From the NCBI GenBank assembly GCA_963555705.1, contig OY743180.1:31156129-31220128 (forward strand): a DNA stretch of 64,000 nt, written 5' to 3'. The translations under genes and the position numbers were made by a program. Source of the DNA: Ligustrum vulgare. Its lineage: Eukaryota > Streptophyta > Magnoliopsida > Lamiales > Oleaceae. Positions 46,508 through 57,581 of this stretch are shown one piece after another. The notes below the pieces were generated by a model that saw nothing but the letters and a program-made list of their open reading frames with translations, searched no databases and was not told the DNA's origin. Each line of letters starts with the position of its first letter. Position 1 is the stretch's first letter.

Positions 46508-47700
46508 GTTGATAGATTTATTTTAATTTTTTTATTATTAAATTCCAATTTAACACCTAATTTGTTAAAGAAATTTTAGCTATACTTGATTTTTAAAATT
46601 AGAACTTAGAAGGTAGGTTTCCATGTAATTTTCCCTTTTATTTATCTCAAATTATATATCACTTTTCTTGTTGAGATATAATTAATATCTTAATTTTCTA
46701 ATAAACTCATATTTAATGTGGATATAGTTATCAACAAATATAAACTATTATAATATAAGGGTGAGTTAGGAAAAATGTAGGTAAATTTATAGTCCCAACA
46801 TATATTAATTATGTTTTCTTAATTTGTGTTGAAAATTGAAATAAGTTTACCTTCATGGAACAAATTGAATATATTTGTTTAAATGGTAATTAGAGCATCT
46901 CAAATGCAAATCTCAATTTTGGATGTGGCTATGATTTGGAGGGGTAAAACCTATGTGACAACATTTATTATAGAATGATATCTAAGAGGATATCTATTTC
47001 GAGACATCCTTTAAACACTTTTTTTATACAATAAATATTGAGGTTTTGTGTGTATCACTCTCATATATATTTTTTATTCTCTTTCCTCCTTCCATACTCT
47101 CTCTTTTTTCCTGTGATATAACTCAAGATACAATAAAAATAAAAAAATAGAATATTTGTGAAGTTGAATATTCTATTATAACTCGTCAATTTAGCCCTTC
47201 ATTTAGCTCCTCTAGTCTAGAGAGACATCAGCATCCAAAGCACGTACAATCTATAGATTTTCCAAATCAAATGACGACATTTTAAATACTGTTTCTTTAC
47301 CAAAACATTGCAAAATTTTATTATCCTTATAATAAGTGTTCTAAAAAACGTAAAGCTTGAAAAAGTTGCGAGACCAAACACCACACTTAAAGCGCACCTA
47401 GGCGCGAAAAAATATGGCAATGCTCGAGCTAAGCACTGGTGAAGCGCGAGGATGCCAAACTTCAAACCTAATCGCACCTAAGCGTAAGCGAGCTTTTTAG
47501 AAAACTACCTATAACAAGAGTTCCTTAACTGGCTCATTTTGGGGCATCTCCTTGCAGAATGCCTAATACACGCACCCACACAATGCACCATCCGCAACAT
47601 CTCCTGAAGATCATAATTGTTCTCCAAGCGGGGATCCACCAAACTCTTTTTAGCTTTCTCCCTTCCGAAAAAATGAATAAAAAAAATAAAACTTTATTTC
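46508..47700. other. Unassigned AT-rich sequence
   Basis: No gene is supported. Around 47385-47500 the sequence contains AAGCGCACCTAGGCGCG and related AAGCGC motifs that may be part of an uncharacterised repeat. Confidence 0.45.
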
Positions 47701-47737
47701 TCATAAATTAGAATTAAGTACCCAATTGACTAAGCTG

Positions 47738-47769
<32 letters not shown>

Positions 47770-47887
47770 TCTATGGATATCCACTCGGCGTCGTCTAGTT
47801 ATGAGTTCCAATAGCATAATTCCGTACGAGTATACATCAGATTTTTTAATGAGTTTCCCACTTGAAGCATATTCAGGCACCAAGTAC
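47701..47887 (-). pseudogene. Receptor-like kinase exon fragment (PERK-like)
   Basis: After an acceptor TATGCAG at 47888-47894 the exon reads [33 protein letters not shown] and then a run of eleven Asp before [11 protein letters not shown] and a stop. These are kinase subdomains VIII-IX (family form [18 protein letters not shown]) followed by the PERK-type D(S)LVDWA region. The Asp run is encoded by a (GAT)n microsatellite. No other kinase exons were found nearby, so this is probably a captured or relict fragment. Confidence 0.65.
47738..47769. repeat. (TCA)n microsatellite inside the kinase fragment
   Basis: Eleven trinucleotide units encode poly-Asp on the minus strand. Confidence 0.9.
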
Positions 47888-47946
47888 CTGCATATTAATT
47901 TCGTGTATACGGTCACCAATATGTACATATTATAGCGAATTGACAC

Positions 47947-49301
47947 CCTTAATTTTATTATAAATGATTAAAAGTAAAATGTAATTTTTTTTCATCGCAT
48001 TTCAATTAAACCTTGTTTGTTTGGATATTAAAATAAAAAAAATTAAATTTTCACAAATTTTTTTTATGAAATATTTGATTTAAAAATTATGTCGCATGAA
48101 ATGTATAATTAAATTAATTGTTAACTTTAATTAAATTAGAAGTTAGACTTCAGTCCCTACCAAACAGGACTTTAGTGTTCAAGTCTTTTAATGCATTCAA
48201 TCGATTGTTAGTTTTGAACATAGTCAAATGACTTTGAATTAATACATACACCTTCCGTAAATAACGAATAAATTGACGATAAATATGAGGGTAGAAAAGT
48301 CCTTTTACGACCTTTAACAAAATTGAATTTGTAGTGGGCAAATCTAATCGTATCTGTCACATCTTGCCTTTCTATTTGATCAACAAATTGAAAGACCCTT
48401 GTCAATTTGTGTATAGGCCTGCATTTTTAAAATTAAAAGATTGATAAAAGTGATGACTTTGGGTTAATCTTGAATCTTACTCGTATTCTGGGCAGATTCA
48501 AGGTAAGCATATGAAGGTGGTTGGAAAGACCAAATTGTTTACAATAATTCTAGGGTTATATTTTTTGTGACATTTTTTAGTGACATCTTCACATTAGGTA
48601 TTTCAAAATGTCATATCAGAATGTCACTAAAAAAATTTCCAAAAAAATATGTGTAGAAGAGCTTAATTGTTTATTCATATATAATTCCATTTTTTGGGTT
48701 TTCATTTATTGTAATCTAATTATTAAACAAGTATGTAACACGTATATGCACGTGATATTATAACGATAGTTTAATAATTTTTATTAAAGTCTATATGCGT
48801 TTGAAATTGAATGAAAAATTTTCAAATTTTCCTATACATATCAAATAAAAGGTGCAAAATATTTTCCCTAAACATTATTCAAATTTCTATTAAGTATTTA
48901 ATACCCTTATCAGTTATACTATCATCATTTTTCTTCTCATTATTGATTGCTGGCTTCTTCAATTTTATATCTCCTACAATGTGTTTTTAGTCAACCTTAT
49001 TTGGAGAAACTCAAGTTAGGAGAAATGTGCAACAATTACCTCCTAATATGGTTGGATTAATGTGCAATTATTAATTTTTTCATATTCAAAGTATTTATGG
49101 ACTTTTGCCTTTTAATACCATTTTAACATAAGGTAAATACAAATGAATGTATGATGCACCTTATGGTAGCGTTTGTCATTCCACTATCTAAGCACTCTGT
49201 CCCACTACCTGAGTCAACTGTTATTTGCTCTGTACATGTCCTCTTTGTCGTATAAAAGGGAGTGGCCCTTTGTCCCTGAATTTTACCTTTTACAACAATC
49301 A
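47947..49301. other. Mostly unassigned AT-rich sequence with one hairpin
   Basis: No gene is supported. The only structure noted is the inverted repeat at 48573-48634. Confidence 0.5.
48573..48634. repeat. Short perfect inverted repeat, possible mini-MITE
   Basis: TTTTTTAGTGACAT at 48573-48586 is perfectly complementary to ATGTCACTAAAAAA at 48621-48634, with a 34 bp loop. A further TTGTGACATT just outside suggests decay of a longer fold-back element. Confidence 0.6.
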
Positions 49302-49807
49302 TTTTTTTTTTTTAAATAAACCCTATAAAAGGATCATAGTGGTTTTTAGGCCTCCCCCTAGCCTTTTGAGGTGGGGTTAGGATACACCCCTACACTTTTA
49401 TTAATAAAGAAAAAATCATACACCTAGATAGAAGGGGGATTTAGGCCTGACCTTCCCATAATGCCTATTACACCTGAATCAAAAGGGGGGGAAAAAAATG
49501 CATGGTAAAGCAGTAAACAAGGAGTACACTTCCTCCCTTACGTCATAACAAGAACATATATCAGAACTAAACAATCAATCATGTAAGAATTTAACTAAAA
49601 TTAGGTATGATCAGCAAAACTATATCTCAAATTAGCATCCGTCACAGTTATATTAATCAATGGGAAATCATAGCACAGCAAAGTCAAAACAACAGCTAAA
49701 GGCAAAATCCAAACCATAGTCTAAAAGCTAGATATCACTATCACAATCAACACTAAAAATCCCCTTCACTGCTTGATCTTAATCACAAAATCATAGAACA
49801 CTCAACA

Positions 49808-51934
49808 TCACTTTAAAATTTGTTCAATATTAAACTGCAGTCCAACTTCTTCATCAACACGAGCCAAGCCAGTATCCAATAGTTTGATAACTTTATCACA
49901 CTCCATAGAAAATGGACCTTTAGCCCATCTTTTCCCAGCTCTCAAAAACCTTTCAATTTGGAAACAAACTTTCCTAATTACTCTGGTTGCATTCATGCTG
50001 ATATTATCATGTTTAGCTTGGTTTCTCTCAAACCAAATATACCACAGAATAAGATAGGGCACAAGAGAGAGTACGTCACTTGGTTGAGTCTGACTATCAA
50101 AAATCTAGCACAAAACCAACTGTTTAGGAGATTGACTAACACAGGGAGATTGCAGAATTTTCTGATGGAAGTATTTCAATATGGAATTTGCAAAAAGACT
50201 GGAAATAAACACGTGATATTTTGTTTCTTCGTGGGCACAACATTTACATTTAGATGGAAATGAATATCCAAATTTTGTGCATAAAACTTCATCTATAGGA
50301 ATCCATCCATTACATAGTCTCAATATGAGCATAGAAATTTTGACAGGGACAGTGCTATTCCAAATATATTTCAAACTCGTAATCTTGTTATTCTTCCTTC
50401 TAATCAATGCACAACATTTTTTCACAGAAAATATTCCATTACTTGATGCAGCCCAAGTAACAACATCAGGGCCAGGAGATGGTTGTATCTGCTGGATGGC
50501 TCTCAGCATCTCATCAGGAACAACTGAGCTAATAAAACTATATTCCACCCCTTGCTGTCCCTAGCTTCTGCCACTGTCTGGAAGGGTGTATTCTCACTAT
50601 ACCAATCTTTCAAATTTTGTCCCGGTAACCATTGGTCAAGAAATATATTACATTTTCCTTCTCCCAACTTCCAGAAAATATGTTGTTCAGCTGAAGTTCT
50701 AATATTCAGAAATCTCTTCCACGGGGGTGAATCTGAGCTATGTGCATCAATGAGTATAGGCTTCGACAATACTTATTCAGCATAACAGAAACCCCAAAAA
50801 GAATTCAACTTTCTAAATTTCACCCATAGCTTCATCTCAAAACATGTGATTAGATCAGATAAATTTCTACATTGTAGTCCTCCCTCTTCATAAGGAAAAC
50901 ATAGCTTGTCCCAAGCCTTCCAGTGAATTTGCCTTTCTCTGTCTTTATCACCCCTTAGAAAAGATTTAAAAAATCTGTTGATTGTTTGCAAAACTGCCTT
51001 TGGCGGGTTAAAAGTCTGTAATAGATGCAAAGGCATACTATTTAGGACATGCCTTATTAATGTCAGCTTCCCCCCAATAGATAGAAGTTTGGTTTCCCAA
51101 GAAAGAATCCTGTATTTGATTTTTCTCAACAGCTCGTCACATAATGCTATCTTCTTTCTACCCTTTGATATGGGAACACCCAGATATTTGATAGGCAAAC
51201 CTTGAAACATAAATCCAGTAGCATCTGAAATAGCTTTCTAGTGGGAAAGTTCCCTCGTATAGAATTTACTCTTCGTAGCATTAAGAGCTTGCCCCGAGCA
51301 TTGAGTGTAGTTAATCAGGAAATCAGTTAATCTACCTATGCATTTCTTTTGTCCATTGATGAAAATTACAATGTTGTCTGCAAATGCCAGATGAGATATG
51401 GAAATAGGACCACCATAAATTTAATTCATACTTGAATGCTTATCAAAAAGCTTATTAAGACCCCTAGAGACTTCAGCTATTAGCACAAATAATGAAGGAG
51501 AGAGAGGGTCCCCTTGTCTCAAACCTCTAGAAGATTGGAAGATGCTACTGAGTTCCCCATTGATTACGATAGAAAATCGGCAGGATCTTATCAAAGAGTA
51601 TATCATGGTCAGCCATTGCTCTAAAAATCCAAACTTCCTTAGCACTCTAATAAGAAAGGACCAATTCACCATATTGTATGCTCTTGGCCATGTCCAGTGA
51701 AATAAAAGTATCTCCCCCCCTCACTTTTCTATCAATCTGTGACATTAACTCTAGTGCTAGGAGTATGTTGTCCATAATTTCTCTCCCCGGTGAGATGAGC
51801 TTTGCAAGAATAGAGTTTAGCCCGATACTAAGGATCTTAGATAGTATTTTATTGATGAAGTTACATAGGCTAATAGGCTTGAAATCAGTCCATTTTTCAG
51901 CATTATCTTTTTTTCGGAATCAAAGTAATTGTGG
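49808..51934 (-). pseudogene. LINE reverse transcriptase C-terminal half
   Basis: Continuing from the copia insertion, the minus strand reads TLIPKKDNAEKWTDFKPISL, then GLRQGDPLSPSLFVLIAEV, then LAFADNIVIF. The last is the catalytic FADD motif with the second Asp changed to Asn (51384-51373). Further segments give KYLGVPISKGRKK, LSWETKLLSIGGKLTLI and the zf-RVT-type region with KCKCCAHEETKYHVF, ending at 49808. Several frameshifts break the frame. Confidence 0.88.
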
Positions 51935-51939
51935 TGGCG
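51935..51939. other. Target-site duplication (left) of the composite copia insertion
   Basis: TGGCG here and at 57577-57581. Removing the insert and one TGGCG restores a continuous LINE frame reading PPSIGATTITLIPKK. Confidence 0.9.
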
Positions 51940-54900
51940 TATCTTACTAAAATGAAGAATATTGCAGACAATCTAGAGGTTGCTGGGAAGAATGTTCCTG
52001 TACCTGACTTGGTTAATCAAGTCCTTGCTGGACTTGATGAAAACTGGACACCAATAGTAGTCCAGATCAATGGAAAAGCTGACATTACATGGGGAGAACT
52101 TCAAGCTACACTCATGATTTATGAGAGTAGACTTGAACACATTGAATCACTGAGGAGTGATTTTGGAAGTGTGAACATTAGCCAGTCTGCAGCAGCTAAT
52201 TTCACACACAAAACAGGAGGAAGAGGTCATCAACAAGGCAGATTTAAGCCAAATTACAGCAATTACAGTAACCGTAATTTTGGGAACAATTTCAGCAGAG
52301 GCAGAAGAGGAGGAAGATCAAGAGGTGGTGGAAGATTCAATGGACCAATATGTCAGGTCTGCAATAAGATTGGACACAAAGCAAATGTATGTCTCCACCG
52401 GCTTGATGAATCCTATCATGGAACCTACTCAAATTCAACCAGTAGTGGCTACCAACACAAATCACCATCTCAGTCCAGTGCCTATGTTGCTGCATCAGAT
52501 CTCACTACAGACACTACATGGTTTGCAGACACTGGGGCAAGTGATCATGTTACAGGTTCTGAAATTGGTAGCTCAATCTCTCAGTACAAAGGTAAGAAAG
52601 GAGTAATAGTTGGCAATGGTGATTTACTTCCTATCTCTTGCGTGAGTCAATCAGTTATTTCTACTGCATCTAAACCTTTGTTTTTAAGAGAAATTTTGCA
52701 TGTTCCCAAAATAAGGAAAAATCTCATAAGTGTTTCAAAATTGACCTCAGATAACCATGTTTTTATGGAGTTTCATCCAACTTTTTGTTGTGTGAAGGAC
52801 AAGGATACGAAGGCTCTTCTACTGGAAGGGAAAATTAGAGACGGGTTATATCAACTGGATTCCTCACAGATGAACAAAACTCTGAACAAGCAATCACCAG
52901 CCTCAGCCCTCTCTTACAGCATTGAATCTACCACTGATCCTTCTTCAAAAGATAGTACTAATTCCTTGTTTAAACTTCTACACTATAGACTGGGACACCC
53001 TTCCTCCCATGTCATATCTCATGTACTCAAACTATGCAATAAAACTTCTATTTCTAAGAATGTGAATTTATCTTGTGAAGCTTGTCAAATGGGAAAATCA
53101 CATGCATTACCCTTTCAACAATCTAAATCACAAGCAAAGAATCCTCTTGACCTTGTGTATTCGGATGTCTGGGGGTCTGCCCCAGTCACCTCCACTGCAA
53201 ATTTTAGGTATTACATCATTTTTGTTGATGACTATAGTAAATTTACTTGGATATATCCAATGAAAAACAAATCAGAAGCCTTACACATCTTCTTACAATT
53301 CAAAACCATGGTTGAAAATCAACTTGAAAGGAAAATAAAAGTCCTTCAAACTGATTGGGGTGGGGAATTTAGACCATTCACTAAATTTACCAACAACACA
53401 GGGATAATATTTAGACACTCATGTCCACACACCTCAGTCCAAAATGGGAGAGTTGAAAGGAAACATCGACACATAACTGAAATGGGCTTAACTCTTCTAG
53501 CTCAAGCCAACATGCCACTAAAATTCTGGTGGGAAGCTTTCCATACCTCCACCTATCTGATAAATCGAACTCCCACTCAAACTCTACATCTTAACTCCCC
53601 TTACACAACTCTTTTTTCTAAAGAGGTTGATTACCAATTCCTTAAGACCTTTGGATGTGCATGCTACCCATGTTTAAGACCCTACCAGTCACTTAAGTTT
53701 AGTTTTCACTCAACAAAATGCATCTTCCTGGGATATAGTGATTCACACAAAGGGTATAAATGTCTTAACACTCAAGGAAGGACTTACATATCTAGACATG
53801 TCATATTCCATGAAAATGTGTTTCCTTATTCCACAGACTTTGCACCCACGCATAAAACCTCACCTACAATTTCCACATCCTTTGTTATTGTTCAGCTAAA
53901 CAGTCTACCTCTCCTGTGTCCGCAGTCTGATCTAAAGAAAGTTGATATGCCTGAATCTGACATTTCTCTTCCACAAGAAAGTCAAGTCCCTGGTCCAGAA
54001 ACACAGCAAGGAGATCACAATCATTATCACTCACCAATCTCTTCCAACCTAAGAGAAGAAAACTCAGACAGGAATACTGACAGAACTCCAACAAGTCCTG
54101 TATATGAACAATCAGACACAGCACACAACACTGCTGAAAGAAGTAGTGCTGAAGATGTTAATGTCAGAAATGATCATCCCATGGTGACAAGAGGTAAGGC
54201 AGGAATATTTAAACCAAAGGCCTATGTGACAGAAACCTTAACAGAATGTAAAGAACCTGATTCAGTAGGAGAGGCTCTTCAAAGTAAGAGATGGAAACAG
54301 GCCATGGAGGAGGAGCATGATGCCCTTATAAGGAATAATACCTGGAGCCTTGTACCACCTTCAAGGAACTACAATGTGGTTGGAAACAAGTGGGTTTTTA
54401 AGCTAAAGCCAAACTCAGATGGTACCATTCAAAGGTATAAAGTTAGACTTGTAGCTAAAGGTTTCCATCAAACCCCGGGGGTTGATTACTTTGAAACCTT
54501 TAGCCCAGTTCTCAAATCAGCTACCTTGAGAATTATCTTGACTATTGCAGTTGCTAAGGATTGGAAAATACGTCAAGTTGACATAAATAATGCATTTCTA
54601 AATGGTGAACTAGAGGAGGCAGTCTTTATGGCACAACCTGTTGGATTTGAGGATCCAGAAAGGCCATCCTATGTTTGCAAACTCAATAAAGCCCTATATG
54701 GACTTAAACAAGCTCCGAGAGCTTGGTTTGAGAAACTAAAAGGGACCCTAGTGCAGTGGAATTTCAACCAGTCCAAGGCAGACTCATCCCTTTTCTTCCT
54801 TAATACTGGAAAAGATATCACCCTTATTCTTGTATATGTTGATGATATTTTGATCACAGGAAATAATAACATCAAAATTCAGACTCTCATTACTGATTTG

Positions 54901-55883
54901 CACCAGAAATTTTCCTTAAAAGACTTGGGAGAACTACATCAGTTTCTAGGAGTTGAAGCTACAAGGGATGAATCAGGAATCCATCTCTCTCAAGCTAGAT
55001 ATGTCAAAGAACTTTTAAGGAAGTATAATATGATGCACCTGAAACCATGTCCAACACCAAGTGTTGTTGGAAAGACACTATCCAAAGAAGGAAAAGAGGG
55101 GTTCAAAGACAGTGCACTCTACAGGAGTGCAGTAGGAAGTCTCCAGTACTTAGCTCTTACGAGACCAGAAATAGCGTATGTCGTGAACAAGCTAAGTCAG
55201 TTCCTACATTGTCCTATGGTAGAACACTGGCAAGCACTCAAAAGAGTCTTCAGATATTTAACTGGAACTTTGGAGCACGGTTTGTGGATTAAACGAAGTG
55301 AAAGACTGGAACTTAGTGGTTATACTGATGCAGACTGGGCCTCATGCCCAGACGACAGAAAATCTACTGCTGCATACTGCATTTATCTAGGGGAAACACT
55401 CATCTCATGGTGCTCAAGAAAAAAAAAGGTTGTGGCTAGGTCAAGTGCTGAATCAGAATATAGAGCTTTAGCAATAGAGCTTTAGCAATGGGAACTGCAG
55501 AAATCTCATGGATTACAAGTCTTTTTCAAGAGATTAGTTTTCCCTTACTGTCTACTCCTATTCTATGGTGTGACAAACTCAGTGCAAAGGCCTTAGCAAC
55601 TAATCCTATCTTTCATGCCAGAACAAAACATGTGGAGTTAGATGTTCACTTCATTCGGGAAAAAATTGCAGAGAAGAGAATTGATGTTAAATACATACCT
55701 ACTGCAGACCAAACAGTTGATGTTATGACTAAAAGTGTTGGACATTCCAGATTCTTGTTCCTGAAGAGCAAACTTGGCGTCATGCAACCTCCGTCTCGTT
55801 TGTGGGGGAGAATTGAACAAAACAAATATGCTACAAGTGAGGAGGCCCAACTGCAGAAGCCCAAACCCAGAGCTAAAACGTAA
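51940..55883 (+). pseudogene. Ty1/copia polyprotein, 5'-truncated
   Basis: The frame enters within gag at YLTKMKNIADNLEVAGKNVP and is open for about 1180 residues. Domains in order are the gag zinc knuckle CQVCNKIGHKANVC, protease WFADTGASDHVT, integrase HYRLGHPSSH with YSDVWG, LQTDWGGEF and VQNGRVERKH, reverse transcriptase KARLVAKGF-like KVRLVAKGFHQTPGVDY, YGLKQAPRAWF and YVDD, and RNase H YTDADWASCPDDRKS and ARSSAESEYRAL. A 14 bp tandem duplication at 55462-55489 shifts the frame; the remainder (HARTKHVELDVHFIREK) continues to 55883 in another frame. Apart from this lesion and the missing start, pol looks intact. Confidence 0.93.
55462..55489 (+). repeat. 14 bp tandem duplication disrupting copia RNase H
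   Basis: AGAGCTTTAGCAAT occurs twice in tandem. One copy would read YRALAMGTAEISWI in frame; two copies add 14 bases and cause an early stop. Confidence 0.95.
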
Positions 55884-56440
55884 TCTGTCTAAAACACGCT
55901 TCTCTTAAAACTCAAGCATGTGGAGGAGCACGTGTCTGTCTTCTTCTTCCCTAAGTATTTAGATACAGGATATACATAAAAAAAAAGGTGTAGCCCACAC
56001 CCTGAGGGCCCGAACCGACCACGCCCAAGGCCATTGGTTCGGGAAGGTAAATCCAGGTTATGCCTCCAAGTAGTCAGGGTGGAAGGGCTTATGGTAAGCA
56101 TGAGCAAATCTCAATAACTCCCGCTTGCCACAAGGTCAATTCCACCTTGCGGGGAATCGAACCAAGCACACAGCTGCGCTGAGCACTTACCACCCATCCC
56201 CTTTGCCACTTGGAGATGTGCCCTGGGGGCTAGATACAGGATATACATACAGATAACTGAATTGGTTCACTCCTTCTGCATTTTGTAATCTTGATTTCTA
56301 CATGTACCGCTGGGATTCAATTCTAGAATTTTCAGCTATTTTGTAATCTTCCTATAAATATTCTCAATCTGTAAAGTATCCAATATACAGAAAAACCATT
56401 ATCGAATCTTCATCTTCTCTATACAGCTGCATTCTTTTCT
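55811..56440 (+). repeat. Copia LTR (plus-strand copy), containing a SINE
   Basis: It follows a polypurine tract GTGGGGGAG and starts AATTGAACAAAAC. It ends GCATTCTTTTCT. Excluding the SINE and one target duplication it is 359 bp, equal to the reversed LTR at 57218-57576. The last amino acids of pol overlap its beginning. Confidence 0.88.
55979..56230 (-). mobile_element. tRNA-derived SINE inserted in the copia LTR
   Basis: A 19 bp direct duplication, TAGATACAGGATATACATA, flanks it at 55960-55978 and 56231-56249. On the minus strand it starts GCCCCCAGGGCACATC, contains an A-box-like AAGTGGCAAAGGGG and a canonical B box GGTTCGATTCC (56163-56153), and ends in a T-run (ACACCTTTTTTTT). A polymerase III promoter with a long target duplication identifies a SINE. 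A poly-T end recalls Au-type plant SINEs. Confidence 0.9.
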
Positions 56441-56446
56441 TGGTAT

Positions 56447-57188
56447 GGCTAATTTCACACTCCCAAAATCACTCCTCAGTGATTCAATGTGTTCAAGTCT
56501 ACTCTCATAAATCATGAGTGTAGCTTGAAGTTCTCCCAATGTAATGTCAGCTTTTCCATTGATCTGGAATTGGTGTCCAGTTTTCATCAAGTCCAGCAAG
56601 GACTTGATTAACCAAGTCAGGTACAGGAACATTCTTCCCAGCAACCTCTAGATTGTCTACAATATTCTTCATTTTAGTAAGATACTCATCGATCTTCATA
56701 TCACCCTTCCTCAACTTTTTTAGTTCTCCAGTGAGAAAAGTAATTCTGGACCTGTTTTGAATTCCATAGCTCTCATTAATTCCTTCCCAGAGCTTATTTG
56801 CAGTAGGAGCTCCCATAACTCTCATTGCACTCTTTGGCATCATTGTTGAGTAGAGCCAGCCCATTAGAAGATTATCAGTTGACATCCACTGATTGTATGC
56901 TGGATTAGGAACCATTTCCACCGTCTCTCCTGTTCCAATTTGAACTTCAGCAGTAGTTTGAGTAGCTATGGTTTTTGGTGGGCAGGGCTTGGTTCCCAGT
57001 AGGTGTTCCTCGAGATTATGACCACGAATAGTGGGTAGAATCATATGCTTCCAGAGAAGATAATTATCCCTATCTAGCTTCACTGAGGGAGTTTGTGTGA
57101 GGTTAGTTCCAAAAGGTGAATTTGTGCTTCCTCCCAGCATTGGAGGCGCACTAGTTGTGGATTGCGAGCTAGTATTTTGTGTTGACAT
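56447..57188 (-). pseudogene. Copia gag N-terminal part, reversed copy
   Basis: From the ATG at 57188 it reads MSTQNTSSQSTTSAPPMLGG, then VKLDRDNYLLWKHMILPTIR and GWLYSTMMPKSAMRVMGA, typical of the copia UBN2/gag domain. It carries on through YLTKMKNIVDNLEVAGKNVP, where it overlaps the plus-strand copy. A deletion of about five bases relative to the plus copy shifts the frame after ENWTPI. It stops at the junction 56447 near DFGSV. Confidence 0.88.
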
Positions 57189-57204
57189 TGCTTTGAAGCT
57201 AGGA

Positions 57205-57217
57205 GGCTCTGATACCA
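57205..57217 (-). other. Primer-binding site of the reversed copia copy
   Basis: The minus strand reads TGGTATCAGAGCC directly after the LTR, complementary to initiator methionine tRNA. The first six bases of this site also follow the plus-strand LTR at 56441-56446. Confidence 0.9.
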
Positions 57218-57576
57218 AGAAAAGAATGCAGCTGTATACAGAAGATGAAGATTCGATAATGGTTTTTCTGTATATTGGATACTTTACAGATTGAGAATAT
57301 TTATAGGAAGATTACAAAATAGCTGAAGATTCTAGAATTGAATCTTAGCTGTACACGTAGAAATCAAGATTACAAAATGCAGAAGGAGTGAACCAATTCA
57401 GTTATCTGTATGTATATCCTGTATCTAAATACTTGGGGAAGAAGAAGACAGACACGTGCTCCTCAACATGCTTGAGTTTTAAGAGAAGCGTGTTTTAGAC
57501 AGATTACGTTTTAGCTCTGGGTTTGGGCTTCTGCAGTTGGGCCTCCTCACTTGTAGCATATTTGTTCTGTTCAATT
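57218..57576 (-). repeat. Copia 5' LTR, reversed copy
   Basis: 359 bp, starting AATTGAACAGAAC at 57576 and abutting the TGGCG duplication. It matches the plus-strand LTR in inverse orientation and lacks the SINE. Confidence 0.9.
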
Positions 57577-57581
57577 TGGCG

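Larger units (their letters stand above)
51940..57576. mobile_element. Composite inverted copia insertion, 5.6 kb
   Basis: From the left the insert comprises a plus-strand copia lacking its 5' LTR and gag start (51940-55810), its 3' LTR (55811-56440), six bases TGGTAT, then a minus-strand fragment holding gag (56447-57188), primer site and 5' LTR (57218-57576). The two halves share about 240 bp of gag, so the structure is not a simple inversion. A single TGGCG duplication flanks the whole, so it entered the LINE as one unit. The two LTRs are both 359 bp once the SINE is removed and differ at roughly ten positions by eye. Confidence 0.85.

Noticed and set aside
56100..56220. Possible tRNA gene from the B box GGTTCGATTCC
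   Set aside because: The cloverleaf cannot be completed, and the poly-T tail and 19 bp flanking duplication identify a SINE.
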